The position numbers and the translations under genes were made by a program. From positions 408,683-472,682 of the forward strand of contig NZ_VBWP01000001.1 in NCBI RefSeq assembly GCF_005771635.1: DNA of 64,000 nt, in the 5' to 3' direction. This document shows positions 1 through 9,969 of the stretch, one piece after another; the stretch's first letter is position 1; each line of letters starts with the position of its first letter. The notes under the pieces were generated by a model. It saw only the letters and a list, made by a program, of their open reading frames with translations, made no database searches and was not told the DNA's origin. Source of the DNA: Culicoidibacter larvae. Its GTDB lineage: Bacteria; Bacillota_I; Bacilli_A; Culicoidibacterales; Culicoidibacteraceae.

Positions 1-645
1 AACGGTAAGCGAAAGATTAATCCTTACTTTTTCAAGTTGTATGAGGTAGTTATGCCGGGAATGCAATATTTTTGTACGGATGCTAAATTGCAACGTTGGA
101 ATATGCAAAATATGACTTGGATGTGGATGATTCGGCACGAGGTTATTAAGGCAAGTGGAGTACAGTTTCCGGAACAAGTGAAGGTTTTAGAAGATGTCGC
201 TTTTATGGCCGGGTTACTGGCTCATTGTGAACGGGTGGGAACGATTGAAAAACCACTTTATCAGTATATTCAGTATGAACAGTCGCTAACTAATACACTC
301 AGGTTAAAGCAAACAGAAGCTGATGCCAAGGCCGTTGCCGAAAATTTGGTACAGTTAAGTGATGACCAAATTGAACCGCATGCAACGACATTGCGTGTAT
401 ACGCTTGGATGTTACGCGTATTGTCGCTGAAAATTTATCGACGCCAAGCTTTTGGGCAGAAAGTTTTTTGTAAGGATATTAGAAGTACAGCGAAGGAATT
501 GCCACTGAAGAATTATATATCTTTTTGGCAGCGCTTTTTGTTAAGACTGCATCCAGCAATTTTGGTTGCGCACTTGTGGTTGCTGGAATATGCGGATCGA
601 TTGGGAGATAAGTTTAAGAAGGTTTTTCGGGTTTATTCGGAATAG
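1..645 (+). CDS. Glycosyltransferase family 2, C-terminal part (cut by window edge)
   Basis: The reading frame is open from base 1, so the true start lies outside the window and only about 214 C-terminal residues are seen. The stretch around LEDVAFMAGLLAH, followed by KPLYQYIQYEQSLT, matches the late part of GT-A family 2 glycosyltransferases (an E-D acid pair, then a 'PLY.Y...SLT' segment before a helical tail). The nucleotide-sugar and DXD region is missing, so donor and acceptor cannot be inferred. It sits 15 nt before a large membrane protein, which suggests the end of a surface polysaccharide or glycan cluster. The family call rests on these short patterns only. Confidence 0.6.
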   Translation, partial: NGKRKINPYFFKLYEVVMPGMQYFCTDAKLQRWNMQNMTWMWMIRHEVIKASGVQFPEQVKVLEDVAFMAGLLAHCERVGTIEKPLYQYIQYEQSLTNTLRLKQTEADAKAVAENLVQLSDDQIEPHATTLRVYAWMLRVLSLKIYRRQAFGQKVFCKDIRSTAKELPLKNYISFWQRFLLRLHPAILVAHLWLLEYADRLGDKFKKVFRVYSE

Positions 646-660
646 CGGAGGAGTTAGTAT

Positions 661-2547
661 ATGATTGGGTTTATATTTCTACCAATAATTTTCTTTATAT
701 TATATGGATTGGGTAATGGCATAACAAGCTTTTTAGATTTAAAGGTGAAACATAAGACTTTATATGGTTTTATTATTCTATTTGTTCCATTGTCAATTTT
801 AATGTCAATAACCGCGGTATTACATCTATCGTGGCCACTTTTCTCAATATTATTTTCTTTAATATTATTTGTAGCAATAGTTAGTGCTGGATATTTTATT
901 TACAAGTTAAAGTTATATAAAAAAATAAACCTTGGGGAGCTTTGGGGTTATGTAAAGTCAAATTATTTTTTGTGGTTATTAATAATTCTAATTATTGGAT
1001 TAGTGATTTTTGATATTGGTACAGTCTATTGGGATTCAATAAGTGGAAGTAATTGGGATGACTATTTATATGGGGCAAAAGCTTTAAAGGCTATTGGCAG
1101 TTCTGCTATCTTTTCTGAATCACCATCAGTTTTTGGTGTAGGACTAGGGCTGCATGAACTAATTCCTAGTTGGGAGCTGTTCACATCATATTTTTCGAGT
1201 GTTTTTTCAGTTGCCCCAGCGCTGTTTAATCGATTAATAGTACCGTTTTTCACTGTTCCAATAATTATGTTTTCATTGAGCGAATTTCTTTATCAATTAA
1301 ATGAGCGGAGAGAATCAAAATATCATTCATTTTGGCTAATTGGTTTAGCTTGTCTTATTTTAACAATGTACGGATTTGAGTTTAATAAATTATTGACATC
1401 ACCGTGGTTTGGGAATGTACTAGTGACGGTTATGTACTTACCCTTAATTTTTTCTTTATTTTTTCAGAGTATTAAGAATAAAAAAGCTCTCTGGCTGTGG
1501 ATTTTACTTCCGATAGCATTTTTAAGTTTTTCTTCAGTTATGCTTCTATACAGTGCTATTTCCTATATTGTTTTGATTTTTATTTGGAATATGAAAAAGC
1601 AATATGAAATAAAAATTGCGCCTGTAGTATTAATCGTGGTGTCAATATGTTGTCTAGTTGCGATTGGCTATTCAATTTGGTTAATGCATGTACCGTTCAA
1701 CGAAATTTTAAGTATAAACTCGGCAACAGAACAGCTGAATTTTATTGATAGCATTAGAAGCAAGACACTATTCTTAGTCATTGCGTTGTTGTTATTTGTT
1801 TATCGAGTGGCTAAAAATAAAGCAAGTTTTAATGAGAAGTTGTTTGTAGGATTCATGTTAGCATTCATATGTGTATGTGCTTATGTTCCGATATTTAGTA
1901 ATATTTTGTTTAATTTGATGAATTTTCCTTTCAGACGTTTTTTGGAAAGTCTATTAATATTATTAATGGCATATTCTGGGTTTGTAGTTGTGGATACACT
2001 ATTCTCTGAACTAAAAGTAAAATACCTAATTCCTATTATGTTATTAGTACTTGTAATCGTTCAAGACCAAAACGAATTTCCAATTACTACAGAACGTTAT
2101 CAAATGAGTACGGTGAAGTTTCCAAATTTGATGTCGGAAACAGTGAATGACATTGCAGAAATGTTTGACCAGCGCAATTCTGTGATTAGATTTGTAACGG
2201 TGGCTGATGTTGATAATGATAATATTGAAATGCCTGAGGACGGTATAGGGGAATCATATTTTTTTAATGGCAATAATTTATTTTTATCAACATACTATTC
2301 GAGATATATTGATATTGGTGATGGTATTCTGGCTCTAAGTAAAAATGCATATTATGCAGTTCCTCGCGGAGATATCGGAATACCAGATGAGGCACTTCAT
2401 GTCATTAATCCAGATAATATGGATGCAATAATCACGGATTCAATTGAATTGCGTAATCAGGTAATGGATGATTATTCAACAGCAGAAATGTATGAAATAA
2501 TGAATACTGAATTGAGAAAGCCTGTTTATGTTATTTTTATAAATTAA
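661..2547 (+). CDS. Large polytopic membrane protein, possibly GT-C-type glycosyltransferase
   Basis: The 628-residue protein has about 10-12 hydrophobic segments up to residue ~470 and then a ~150-residue non-membrane C-terminal region. ATG 661 follows a good GGAGGAG site. I recognise no catalytic motif. The layout (many membrane helices, an early luminal loop with acidic residues near 120-135, a soluble tail) resembles GT-C glycosyltransferases or membrane proteins of polysaccharide loci, and the preceding glycosyltransferase fits this. The gene is visibly richer in ATA, TTA and AAT codons than the genes that follow, which could reflect horizontal acquisition of the glycan locus. A terminator closes the unit. 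The function is inference. Confidence 0.5.
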   Translation: MIGFIFLPIIFFILYGLGNGITSFLDLKVKHKTLYGFIILFVPLSILMSITAVLHLSWPLFSILFSLILFVAIVSAGYFIYKLKLYKKINLGELWGYVKSNYFLWLLIILIIGLVIFDIGTVYWDSISGSNWDDYLYGAKALKAIGSSAIFSESPSVFGVGLGLHELIPSWELFTSYFSSVFSVAPALFNRLIVPFFTVPIIMFSLSEFLYQLNERRESKYHSFWLIGLACLILTMYGFEFNKLLTSPWFGNVLVTVMYLPLIFSLFFQSIKNKKALWLWILLPIAFLSFSSVMLLYSAISYIVLIFIWNMKKQYEIKIAPVVLIVVSICCLVAIGYSIWLMHVPFNEILSINSATEQLNFIDSIRSKTLFLVIALLLFVYRVAKNKASFNEKLFVGFMLAFICVCAYVPIFSNILFNLMNFPFRRFLESLLILLMAYSGFVVVDTLFSELKVKYLIPIMLLVLVIVQDQNEFPITTERYQMSTVKFPNLMSETVNDIAEMFDQRNSVIRFVTVADVDNDNIEMPEDGIGESYFFNGNNLFLSTYYSRYIDIGDGILALSKNAYYAVPRGDIGIPDEALHVINPDNMDAIITDSIELRNQVMDDYSTAEMYEIMNTELRKPVYVIFIN

Positions 2548-2552
2548 TTTTA

Positions 2553-2585
2553 AAAACGCAAACTTGAGGAGTTTGCGTTTTTTTA
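2553..2585 (+). terminator. Intrinsic terminator after the glycan cluster
   Basis: An 11-bp perfect stem (AAACGCAAACT / AGTTTGCGTTT) with a 5-nt loop is followed by a T-run. Confidence 0.9.
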
Positions 2586-2692
2586 TTTTTCTCTAAGCGG
2601 AATTCAGGTGAATTCGGTTTATTTAAGTGGGTTTTTATGTTAAGATTATACTAACTTCTACGAAATTATATATGAATGGCGGTAGCATAGAT

Positions 2693-3844
2693 ATGTTTGG
2701 GAAAATTTTTAACCAGAAGGACTTAGGGCCCCTGCTGCTTATTTTAATAAAGGTTACAATTGTGTTGCTTGGGATTGGTGCTGTGATGCTGGCTTTATTT
2801 GGCATTCAGTGGCTTTGGCCAACAGTCAGTTTTATTTTGAATGGAATTTCAGCATTCATTATTGGCTTCATTATTGCCTTTTTAGCACATCCGGCAGTAG
2901 TCTTTTTACAGAAGCGAATTTGTTTTAATAATCGTGGCGCAGCAATATTTTTATTTATTGTTTTATTGGTGGCTTCGTTAGTATTTTTAGTGTTACCATT
3001 AATTCCGCAAATATATGAACAAATCATTATGTTGAAGGATGCTATTTTTAATTTGCTATCTTATTTGCAGGAGACCTTTAAAATTGATTTGTTCGGTGAG
3101 CTTGCAACATTCTGGCAAAAGAATGTTGATAGTTTTGTTAACTACCTGAAAGAGTCACCGAATCAGGCTCTGAGTGCAGTGAATAGTATTGCTGGTTGGT
3201 CAATCGCAGCGATGATGACTATTATCGCCGCTTTGTTTTTCTTATTTGATTTTGAGAATTTGCTTGGACGGATTAGCGGAACATTGCCTTATCGCCGACG
3301 AGAATCATTTACTAAGTATTTTACAGGGTTATCGAAAGAGATTTATGCTTATTTTAAAGCATTAGTGTTAAGCACCGTAATTTCATCAATTGTGTTCGCT
3401 ATTGTATTGTTCGCAAATGGGGTTCAAAATGCTTTGCCGTTGGCAATTGTTATGAACTTGTTTAACTTTATTCCGATTATTGGTTCGTTTATTACTACAG
3501 TGTTGTTAGGGCTGGTAACAGTTCCTGTTTCTTTACAACTGACGTTGTTTGCTTTTTTGCCACTGACAATTTTCATGCAGATTTTCATTAATGCAATTGC
3601 ACCGCGTATTTATGCTCGGGCAATCAGTGTCCCTAATATTTTAGTTATTTTGGCTATTTTAGCTGGCGGTAATATTCTTGGATTTGTCGGTATTTTAATG
3701 GCAATTCCGATTTTAGTAATAATTTTATATACAATGCGATATATCAAAGTGAGAATGTGGCGCCGAGTGCGAAAGCAAGCGGAGGTTTTACGCCAACGTA
3801 AACATGATATTTTAGTGTTTGAGAATGATCGAACAATATTGTAA
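2693..3844 (+). CDS. AI-2E family transporter (YdbI/TqsA-like permease)
   Basis: This 383-residue integral membrane protein has about eight predicted membrane helices. Its C-terminal half carries the family pattern LFNFIPIIGSFI...LL.G (around residue 260-280) and a final helix region ending in a basic tail. Members export small molecules or act in ion/osmotic stress; the autoinducer-2 label is historical and not evidence of substrate. An upstream GTG at 2627 would add 22 residues, but a TATACT hexamer at 2647-2652 lies in that extension, so I prefer ATG 2693; ATG 2672 is also possible. rmuC follows after 3 nt, so the two are almost certainly cotranscribed. Confidence 0.8.
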   Translation: MFGKIFNQKDLGPLLLILIKVTIVLLGIGAVMLALFGIQWLWPTVSFILNGISAFIIGFIIAFLAHPAVVFLQKRICFNNRGAAIFLFIVLLVASLVFLVLPLIPQIYEQIIMLKDAIFNLLSYLQETFKIDLFGELATFWQKNVDSFVNYLKESPNQALSAVNSIAGWSIAAMMTIIAALFFLFDFENLLGRISGTLPYRRRESFTKYFTGLSKEIYAYFKALVLSTVISSIVFAIVLFANGVQNALPLAIVMNLFNFIPIIGSFITTVLLGLVTVPVSLQLTLFAFLPLTIFMQIFINAIAPRIYARAISVPNILVILAILAGGNILGFVGILMAIPILVIILYTMRYIKVRMWRRVRKQAEVLRQRKHDILVFENDRTIL

Positions 3845-3847
3845 AGG

Positions 3848-5098
3848 ATGGCAAATATGGAATTATTGCTTTTAGTTGTAATTGCGATTAATTGTTTGTT
3901 TGGGATAATTATCATTTTGATGATTATACGAAGCAATAACAATAAAGGAGCAAGTCGTGAGCAGATACAAAGTTTACTTGCTCAAAGTAGTCAGTTGCAA
4001 ATGCAACAAACCCATCAAGTAGAGACTAATTTAGTTGAAAGATTCATTAAGTTAGAACAAGCGACAAGCAAAGACTTGTTTGTCTTTAAAGATAATATTA
4101 CGAAGGAACTTAATGCTGATTTCAATCGTTTGAATGAACAACTTGAGCGTCGATTATTGGCGATTAACGAAAAAGTTGAGCAACGTTTGGATAAAGGATT
4201 TGAAAAGACGAGTCAGACTTTTCAGAATGTTATTGAGCGTTTAGGTAAAATTGATGAGGCGCAGAAGAAGATTGATGCGCTTTCGACTAATATTATTTCA
4301 TTACAGGATATTTTGACCGACAAGAAGACCAGAGGGACTTTTGGCGAGGTGCAGCTAGCACATATTTTTGATACAGTTTTTGGTGCTAATGATCAGATTT
4401 ATCAGTTGCAATATCGGTTGAAGAATGGGACGCAGACGGATTTGATGTTATTTGCTCCAGATCCTCTAGGCTCAATTGCTATTGATTCTAAATTTCCTTT
4501 GGAAAATTATCGTCGCTTGACTGATCGAACTTTGTCTGAGGTTGAGGCAGCAAGTGTTGCCAAGCTTTTTGTCAGTGATGTTAAAAAGCATATTGATGCA
4601 ATAGCAGATAAATATATTTGTCCGCCGGAAACCGCGGATCAGGCGATTATGTTTATTCCGGCAGAAGCTATTTTTGCTGAGATACATGCTTACCATAGCA
4701 ATTTGATTGATTATGCCAGTAAGCGTAACGTTTGGATTGCTTCGCCAACTACATTGATGGCATTATTGTCTACATTGCAAGTGGTTCTGCGTAATATGGA
4801 ACGAGATAAATACGCTCAGGTGATTCGTGAAGAGCTTGAGCGACTAGGTTTAGAATTTGCCAGATATAAAGAGCGCTGGGATAAGTTGTCGCGCAGTATT
4901 GATACGGTGTCGAAAACAGTTAAGGAAGTTCATACAACTACGAATAAGATTACTCGTCGGTTTGATGAAATTTCCAATGCGAAGTTTATTGAGGCAGCTG
5001 AGAATAATCCGGATTTACTGTTGAATGATCGGTTGAGTGATTCAATGGTTACTGAATATAATTGGGACGATGATGAAGACGTTGAAGATGATGAATAG
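3848..5098 (+). CDS. rmuC: DNA recombination protein RmuC
   Basis: The 416-residue protein has an N-terminal membrane anchor (residues ~4-25), then a long coiled-coil (~40-150) and the PD-(D/E)XK-like RmuC core. The core shows RGTFGEVQL (around 159), a later IDSKFPLENY segment and MFIPAEAIFAEI. RmuC limits inversions between short inverted repeats and is thought to be a nuclease-related factor. The C-terminus is strongly acidic (D/E-rich from about residue 400). It lies between a permease and a YitT-type protein in one transcription unit. Confidence 0.9.
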   Translation: MANMELLLLVVIAINCLFGIIIILMIIRSNNNKGASREQIQSLLAQSSQLQMQQTHQVETNLVERFIKLEQATSKDLFVFKDNITKELNADFNRLNEQLERRLLAINEKVEQRLDKGFEKTSQTFQNVIERLGKIDEAQKKIDALSTNIISLQDILTDKKTRGTFGEVQLAHIFDTVFGANDQIYQLQYRLKNGTQTDLMLFAPDPLGSIAIDSKFPLENYRRLTDRTLSEVEAASVAKLFVSDVKKHIDAIADKYICPPETADQAIMFIPAEAIFAEIHAYHSNLIDYASKRNVWIASPTTLMALLSTLQVVLRNMERDKYAQVIREELERLGLEFARYKERWDKLSRSIDTVSKTVKEVHTTTNKITRRFDEISNAKFIEAAENNPDLLLNDRLSDSMVTEYNWDDDEDVEDDE

Positions 5099-5126
5099 AG
5101 CTAAATAGTTTTGGAGCGTGAGCAAC

Positions 5127-6014
5127 ATGGATTTTATCGCTAAAATGAAACAATTTGATAAACGGACTTTTTTTGAGGGGCTTGTAGCAGTTATTGTTGG
5201 CTCTTGTATATATGTTGCGGGGTTTAAGTTGTTTGCTATTCCTGCCGGTGTGTATAGTGGTGGTATTACGGGTCTTAGCCAGATTCTTGAAGGTTATTTA
5301 GCTAGTAACTTTGGGATAAGTCTTTCCCTTGGGATGCTGACCATTCTAGCTAATATTCCGCTGCTTATTTTTGGTTGGTTGAAGGTAAGTCGGAGTTTTG
5401 TAATTTTGAGTATTGTTTCAGTTGTGACTACTGGGGTTTTGTTGAGTGTAGTGCCTACCTATTCAATTGCTGATGAGATTTGGATTGATGTTTTATTTGG
5501 TGGGTTGTTAATTGGTGCTGGAACCGGGATTAGTTTGCGCTATGGTGGCTCAACTGGTGGTATTGATATTATTTCGATGTATGCTTCTTTACGCCGCGGT
5601 GGTGCTTTTGGCAACTACTCATTGTATATCAATGCCGGAGTTATTTTGTTGGCAGGTTTGGTTAATAATCTTGAGGTTGCTTTGTATACTTTGATTATGA
5701 TTTATGTTTCAACTCAGGTGGTAAATACAATTCATACTCAACATCGGAAGTTGACAGCCTTTATTGTTACTGCTAATCCTGAGCCGATTTTGCATCAGTT
5801 GCACGTTCGCTGTAAACGTGGCGGAACGGTTATTGATGCGCAGGGGTCGTTTTCTGGGCAAGAACGTAAGATGATTATGACGGTTGTATCAAGCTATCAG
5901 CTGCATATATTGCGTGAAATTGTGTCGGTTTATGATGAACATGCATTTGTGAATATTGTGCCAACAAGGGATATTTATGGGAACTTTGCCTCGATTTTTG
6001 GTCGCCAGAAATAG
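5127..6014 (+). CDS. YitT family membrane protein (DUF161 + DUF2179)
   Basis: The protein has about five or six N-terminal membrane helices with the family signature GGSTGGIDIISMY (around residue 135-147), and a soluble C-terminal ~80-residue DUF2179 domain (KRGGTVIDAQGSFSG..., then IVPTRDIYGNF). Function is unknown; some homologues affect membrane or antibiotic phenotypes. A GTG at 5118 is in frame, but the GGAG at 5113-5116 touches it and lies 10 nt from ATG 5127, so I use 5127 (295 residues). It is the last gene of the 2.7-6.0 kb unit. Confidence 0.85.
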   Translation: MDFIAKMKQFDKRTFFEGLVAVIVGSCIYVAGFKLFAIPAGVYSGGITGLSQILEGYLASNFGISLSLGMLTILANIPLLIFGWLKVSRSFVILSIVSVVTTGVLLSVVPTYSIADEIWIDVLFGGLLIGAGTGISLRYGGSTGGIDIISMYASLRRGGAFGNYSLYINAGVILLAGLVNNLEVALYTLIMIYVSTQVVNTIHTQHRKLTAFIVTANPEPILHQLHVRCKRGGTVIDAQGSFSGQERKMIMTVVSSYQLHILREIVSVYDEHAFVNIVPTRDIYGNFASIFGRQK

Positions 6015-6023
6015 TGATTAATT

Positions 6024-6052
6024 TTGATTTTCAATGACTTTTTCAGTATAAT
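6024..6052 (+). promoter_or_regulatory. Promoter of gdpP-rplI-dnaB
   Basis: TTGATT and TATAAT are separated by 17 bp, and an AAAAAGGAGGC ribosome binding site precedes ATG 6085. Confidence 0.75.
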
Positions 6053-6084
6053 TAAGGGGTAACTCAAAAAGGAGGCAATGCGGG

Positions 6085-8097
6085 ATGAAAAGATACACAC
6101 CACAACGAATCAAAAATATAAGACGTATTGGATATATTATCATTGCGATAATCGGTGTTGTATTGCCACTGATTATTTTGTTGTTTTCAACCTCAGGAAA
6201 TCCTTTTGACGAGCCACTAGGCTTTTTAAAATCATATTTAGGATTGCTGGCTATTGTATTTTTTGTTTTGCTGATTGCAACAATCGGAGTCAGCTTTTTC
6301 TTTATGCATATAGTGGAACGCCGCTATGAGGAGTATGTGAAAGGACTTGCTGCAGATATTGATAACACTTCATTTGAATTTATTAATGAGATGAATATTG
6401 GTGTTCTTGCCTATGATGAGCTTAAGAAGATTAGTTGGACTAATAATCAACTAAATGATTTACTAGGTGAGGTTATTGTTGATCGCACCTTAAGTGAAGT
6501 ATTTCCTCATGTTAATTTACAACAATCTGAGGATAACAATGATGGTTGGCTTACTTTTGAGCAAGTACCGGTTGGAACAAAAGTATTTAAGGTTTTACAT
6601 AATGTACAAAAGCATATTATATACTTAATTAATGTTACAGAAGAGTATGAATTGAGAACTCATTATGAAAATGAAAAAACTGTTATTGGTTATATTTTCA
6701 TTGATAACTATGATACTTTATCGTCAATGGAAGATCGTTTGGGTATTGATATTTACTCACATATTCAACGAGCTATTTCGGTTTGGGGACAGCAGTTTAA
6801 CATTTATTTGCGGCGCTATTCGTCATATCGCTGGATTATTGTTGGAGACCAAGAAACATTAGCAACAATTCTTGATGATAAGATGAGTATTCTTGACCGG
6901 GTGCGGGAGATTGGTAAGGAGTTTGCTGCGCAAACAACCGTTAGTATTGGTTTTGGTAACGGTGATGCGCGTTATGTTGATTTGTCTCGTCAGGCTTTGG
7001 AGGCTTTGGAACTTGCGCAAAGTCGTGGTGGTGACCAGGCGGTTGTTAAAGATGAGAAAAACAATGTCCAATTTATTGGCGGAAAAACAAATACTATTGA
7101 ACGCCGTTCTCGAGCACGTGCTCGGGCGATGGCGAACACTTTGCATGCGTTTATTGAACAAGCAGAGCATGTGTTAATCATGGGGCATCGCTATGGTGAT
7201 TTGGATTCGCTGGGAGCATCTATGGGTGTGTTGGAAATTGTTGAGGCCCATAAGAAGAAGGCGAAAATTGTTATTGACTTTGAAACTTGGAGTGAAGATA
7301 CGGTTCAACAATGCAAAGAGCTATTGAGTGACCATAGCGATATTTTTATTGCTCCGGTAGACTTGGACTTCCGAAACTATAATAATGATAATACTTTAGT
7401 TATTGTTGTTGATGTGAATACTCCGGCATTGGTAGAATTCGATAGAATTTTATCTTATCCGACAATTGTTATTGACCACCACCGTCGTGGCGCGGAAACA
7501 ATTGAAAAAACATTGGTTACTTATATTGAACCATATGCATCGTCGGCTGGTGAATTGGTGACGGAACTTATTTCTTATCAGCCAATGCATATTAATCTGC
7601 GAAATTCTACGGCAACGTTATTGTTTGCAGGGATTGTTTTAGATACGCAGAACTTTATTGTTCGTACAAGTGCCAGAACTTTTGATGCCGCATCGTTATT
7701 ACGGACTTATGGTGCTGATGGTGTTTGGGTGCAAAATATTTTTAAAGAACAATTCGACAGTTTCTTTGAGAAATATCGAATTATTGAGCAGGCAATTATC
7801 TTCCATAATCATATCGCAATTGCTCCTTGTCGAGAGAAGGATAATTATACTCGCCAATTCTTAGCGGAAGTGGCTGACCGCATGCTGAGTTTTCAAGGTG
7901 TCCAGATGGCCTTTGCAGTTGGTGAGCTTGATGATGGCACTGTTGGTGTCAGCGCACGTTCAATAGGTAGTGATAATGTTCAGATTATTATGGAAAAATT
8001 AGGTGGAGGCGGCCATTTTAATAATGCTGCCGCACAGATCAAAGATACTAATATAGATGAAGTAATTAAACAAATTAAAACAATTATAGAAGAATAG
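6085..8097 (+). CDS. gdpP: Cyclic-di-AMP phosphodiesterase GdpP
   Basis: GdpP hydrolyses c-di-AMP to pApA at the membrane and so tunes potassium and osmotic homeostasis and beta-lactam tolerance. The 670 residues show two N-terminal membrane helices (~15-35 and ~45-75), a PAS-like region (~90-175), a degenerate GGDEF domain (~180-305, no GGDEF motif, as is usual in this family) and the catalytic DHH/DHHA1 module. The catalytic signatures are GHRYGDLDSLG (~370), a DVNT segment, IDHHRRGA (~464) and GGGGHFNNAAA near the end. The length matches Bacillus GdpP (about 660). It is first in an operon with rplI (15 nt gap) and dnaB, a conserved Bacillota arrangement. Confidence 0.96.
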   Translation: MKRYTPQRIKNIRRIGYIIIAIIGVVLPLIILLFSTSGNPFDEPLGFLKSYLGLLAIVFFVLLIATIGVSFFFMHIVERRYEEYVKGLAADIDNTSFEFINEMNIGVLAYDELKKISWTNNQLNDLLGEVIVDRTLSEVFPHVNLQQSEDNNDGWLTFEQVPVGTKVFKVLHNVQKHIIYLINVTEEYELRTHYENEKTVIGYIFIDNYDTLSSMEDRLGIDIYSHIQRAISVWGQQFNIYLRRYSSYRWIIVGDQETLATILDDKMSILDRVREIGKEFAAQTTVSIGFGNGDARYVDLSRQALEALELAQSRGGDQAVVKDEKNNVQFIGGKTNTIERRSRARARAMANTLHAFIEQAEHVLIMGHRYGDLDSLGASMGVLEIVEAHKKKAKIVIDFETWSEDTVQQCKELLSDHSDIFIAPVDLDFRNYNNDNTLVIVVDVNTPALVEFDRILSYPTIVIDHHRRGAETIEKTLVTYIEPYASSAGELVTELISYQPMHINLRNSTATLLFAGIVLDTQNFIVRTSARTFDAASLLRTYGADGVWVQNIFKEQFDSFFEKYRIIEQAIIFHNHIAIAPCREKDNYTRQFLAEVADRMLSFQGVQMAFAVGELDDGTVGVSARSIGSDNVQIIMEKLGGGGHFNNAAAQIKDTNIDEVIKQIKTIIEE

Positions 8098-8112
8098 ACG
8101 AGGTGAACAACA

Positions 8113-8559
8113 ATGAAGGTTATTTTTTTAAAAGATGTAAAAGGAAAAGGTAAGGCTGGCGAAGTGAAAAATGTTGCCGATGGGTATGCTCAAAACTTTT
8201 TGATTAAAGGCGGGTATGCAGTTGAGGCGACAGCAGCCAATTTAAAGCAGCTTGAACGCAATAATGACCGTAAGGCTCAAGAAGAAGCGGATTTGGTTGC
8301 GGAATTAAAGGCTGTTGCTAAGCAGTTAGAGAAGCTTACATTGCAATTTCCGGTAAAAGCTGGAAGCGGCGGAAAAGTTTTTGGATCAGTTTCTTCGAAA
8401 CAGATTGTTGAGCAATTACAAAAAAAGCATAATATAAAAATTGATCGTCGTAAGTTGCAACTTGACCATGCTATTAATACTTTAGGTATTACTGAGGTGC
8501 CAATCGGTTTGCATAAAGATGTGAATACGAGTATTCGCGTACAATTAGTTGAAGAATAA
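8113..8559 (+). CDS. rplI: 50S ribosomal protein L9
   Basis: The 148-residue protein begins [18 protein letters not shown] and has the L9 pattern [12 protein letters not shown], a long connecting helix and a C-terminal rRNA-binding domain with [12 protein letters not shown]9 binds 23S rRNA at the base of the L1 stalk and affects frame maintenance. The ATG is preceded by GAGGTGA. It sits between gdpP and dnaB, the classical order. Confidence 0.97.
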   Translation: MKVIFLKDVKGKGKAGEVKNVADGYAQNFLIKGGYAVEATAANLKQLERNNDRKAQEEADLVAELKAVAKQLEKLTLQFPVKAGSGGKVFGSVSSKQIVEQLQKKHNIKIDRRKLQLDHAINTLGITEVPIGLHKDVNTSIRVQLVEE

Positions 8560-8571
8560 GAGGGAAAAATA

Positions 8572-9924
8572 ATGGAGAACAGAGTTTCAGTTCCACATAA
8601 TATTGAAGCAGAGCAAGCTATTTTAGGGGCTATGCTTATTAGTAATGACGCGGTAATCACCGCGAGCGAACAGTTAACTGAGTTCGCCTTTTATTATCCA
8701 AGTCATCAAATGATTTTTGGGACTATTTCCGGCATTCATCTTGATGGTACGCCAATTGATATTACAACAGTTAGTGCAGCCTTAAAGGAGCGCGGCGAGC
8801 TTGACAAGGCAGGTGGCGTGAGTTACTTGTATGAATTGATTAACAGTGTGCCTACTGCGGCCAATGTTGAGTATTATATCAACATTGTTGAGAAGGAAGG
8901 CTTGCGTCGTCAATTGATAGAAGCAACGATGGCAATCAATAAGGGCGCATTGACTGAAAGTGAAGATATTGAGGAACTGTTGCAGCAAGCTGAACAAAAA
9001 ATTTTACAGGTTGCCAATAACCGGCGAATGGGACAGTTTGAACGAATTGATAAGGTATTGAATCAGACTATTGATTATATTGAAAGTTTGAAAGCAAATG
9101 CCGGTAGTGTTACCGGTTTGAAGACAGCTTTTCGTGATTTGGATAAGATGACTGCTGGTTTGCAACGTGGTGACTTGATCATTGTTGGTGCCCGTCCTTC
9201 GATGGGGAAAACCGCATTTGCCTTGAATATTGCCCGGAATGTTGCTTTGCATAATGATGGCGCCAGTGTGGCAATTTTCAGTTTAGAGATGAGTGCTCAG
9301 CAGTTGGTTATGCGTATGCTTTCAGCCGAGGCCCGAGTAGAAGCTGAGAAGCTTCGGAACGGGCAATTGACGAATCAGGACTGGAGTAAGTTGTCAATTG
9401 GAACAAGTATTCTTGGAAAGACTAATGTATTTATTGATGATACGCCAGGGCTTACGATTCAGGAGATTCGTTCGAAGACCCGGCGTTTGAAAAACGAGAA
9501 GGGTCTGGATTTAATTATTATTGACTACTTGCAGTTGATTCACGCGCATGTGCCGGGAAATAGTCGGCAGGAGGAAGTTAGTTATATTTCGCGCTCTTTG
9601 AAGGCATTGGCGCGGGAATTGGAAGTGCCGGTAATTGCCTTGAGTCAGTTATCGCGGGCAGTTGAGTCCCGGCAAGAGAAGAAGCCGATTATGTCGGATA
9701 TTCGTGAGTCGGGAAGTATTGAGCAGGATGCTGATATTGTTGCTTTCTTATACCGTGAAGATTATTATGATCGTGATTCGGAGAAGGATAATATTATTGA
9801 AATCATTATTGGTAAACAGCGGAATGGACCGGTTGGCAGTGTTGAACTTGCCTTTATAAAAGAGTTCAACCGTTTTGAAGATTTGACGCAAATTACCGAT
9901 GGTTATGTACCGCCGAGTGTATAG
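8572..9924 (+). CDS. dnaB: Replicative DNA helicase DnaB
   Basis: This hexameric 5'-3' helicase unwinds DNA at the replication fork and is called DnaC in Bacillus. The N-terminal DnaB domain begins with VPHNIEAEQAILGAML (residues ~6-21). The RecA-like domain has Walker A GARPSMGKTAFAL (~205), Walker B LIIIDYLQLI and the DnaB-type ALSQLSRAVE segment with a downstream arginine-rich region. Its 450 residues are normal for the family and no intein is seen. It follows rplI by 12 nt; two hairpins separate it from the next gene. Confidence 0.97.
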   Translation: MENRVSVPHNIEAEQAILGAMLISNDAVITASEQLTEFAFYYPSHQMIFGTISGIHLDGTPIDITTVSAALKERGELDKAGGVSYLYELINSVPTAANVEYYINIVEKEGLRRQLIEATMAINKGALTESEDIEELLQQAEQKILQVANNRRMGQFERIDKVLNQTIDYIESLKANAGSVTGLKTAFRDLDKMTAGLQRGDLIIVGARPSMGKTAFALNIARNVALHNDGASVAIFSLEMSAQQLVMRMLSAEARVEAEKLRNGQLTNQDWSKLSIGTSILGKTNVFIDDTPGLTIQEIRSKTRRLKNEKGLDLIIIDYLQLIHAHVPGNSRQEEVSYISRSLKALARELEVPVIALSQLSRAVESRQEKKPIMSDIRESGSIEQDADIVAFLYREDYYDRDSEKDNIIEIIIGKQRNGPVGSVELAFIKEFNRFEDLTQITDGYVPPSV

Positions 9925-9930
9925 AAATTG

Positions 9931-9963
9931 AAACCTCTGGCTGCTTTTGCAGCCAGGGGTTTC
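9931..9963 (+). terminator. Hairpin after dnaB (first of two)
   Basis: The 14-base arms AAACCTCTGGCTGC and GCAGCCAGGGGTTT pair with one G-T wobble around a TTTT loop. No T-run follows, so it may be an mRNA 3'-end stabiliser instead of the terminator itself. Confidence 0.6.
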
Positions 9964-9969
9964 AGCTTG

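Noticed and set aside
7000..7180. Overlapping V/L/R-rich plus-strand frame within gdpP
   Set aside because: It is an alternate frame of conserved GdpP coding sequence with biased low-complexity translation and no initiation signal.
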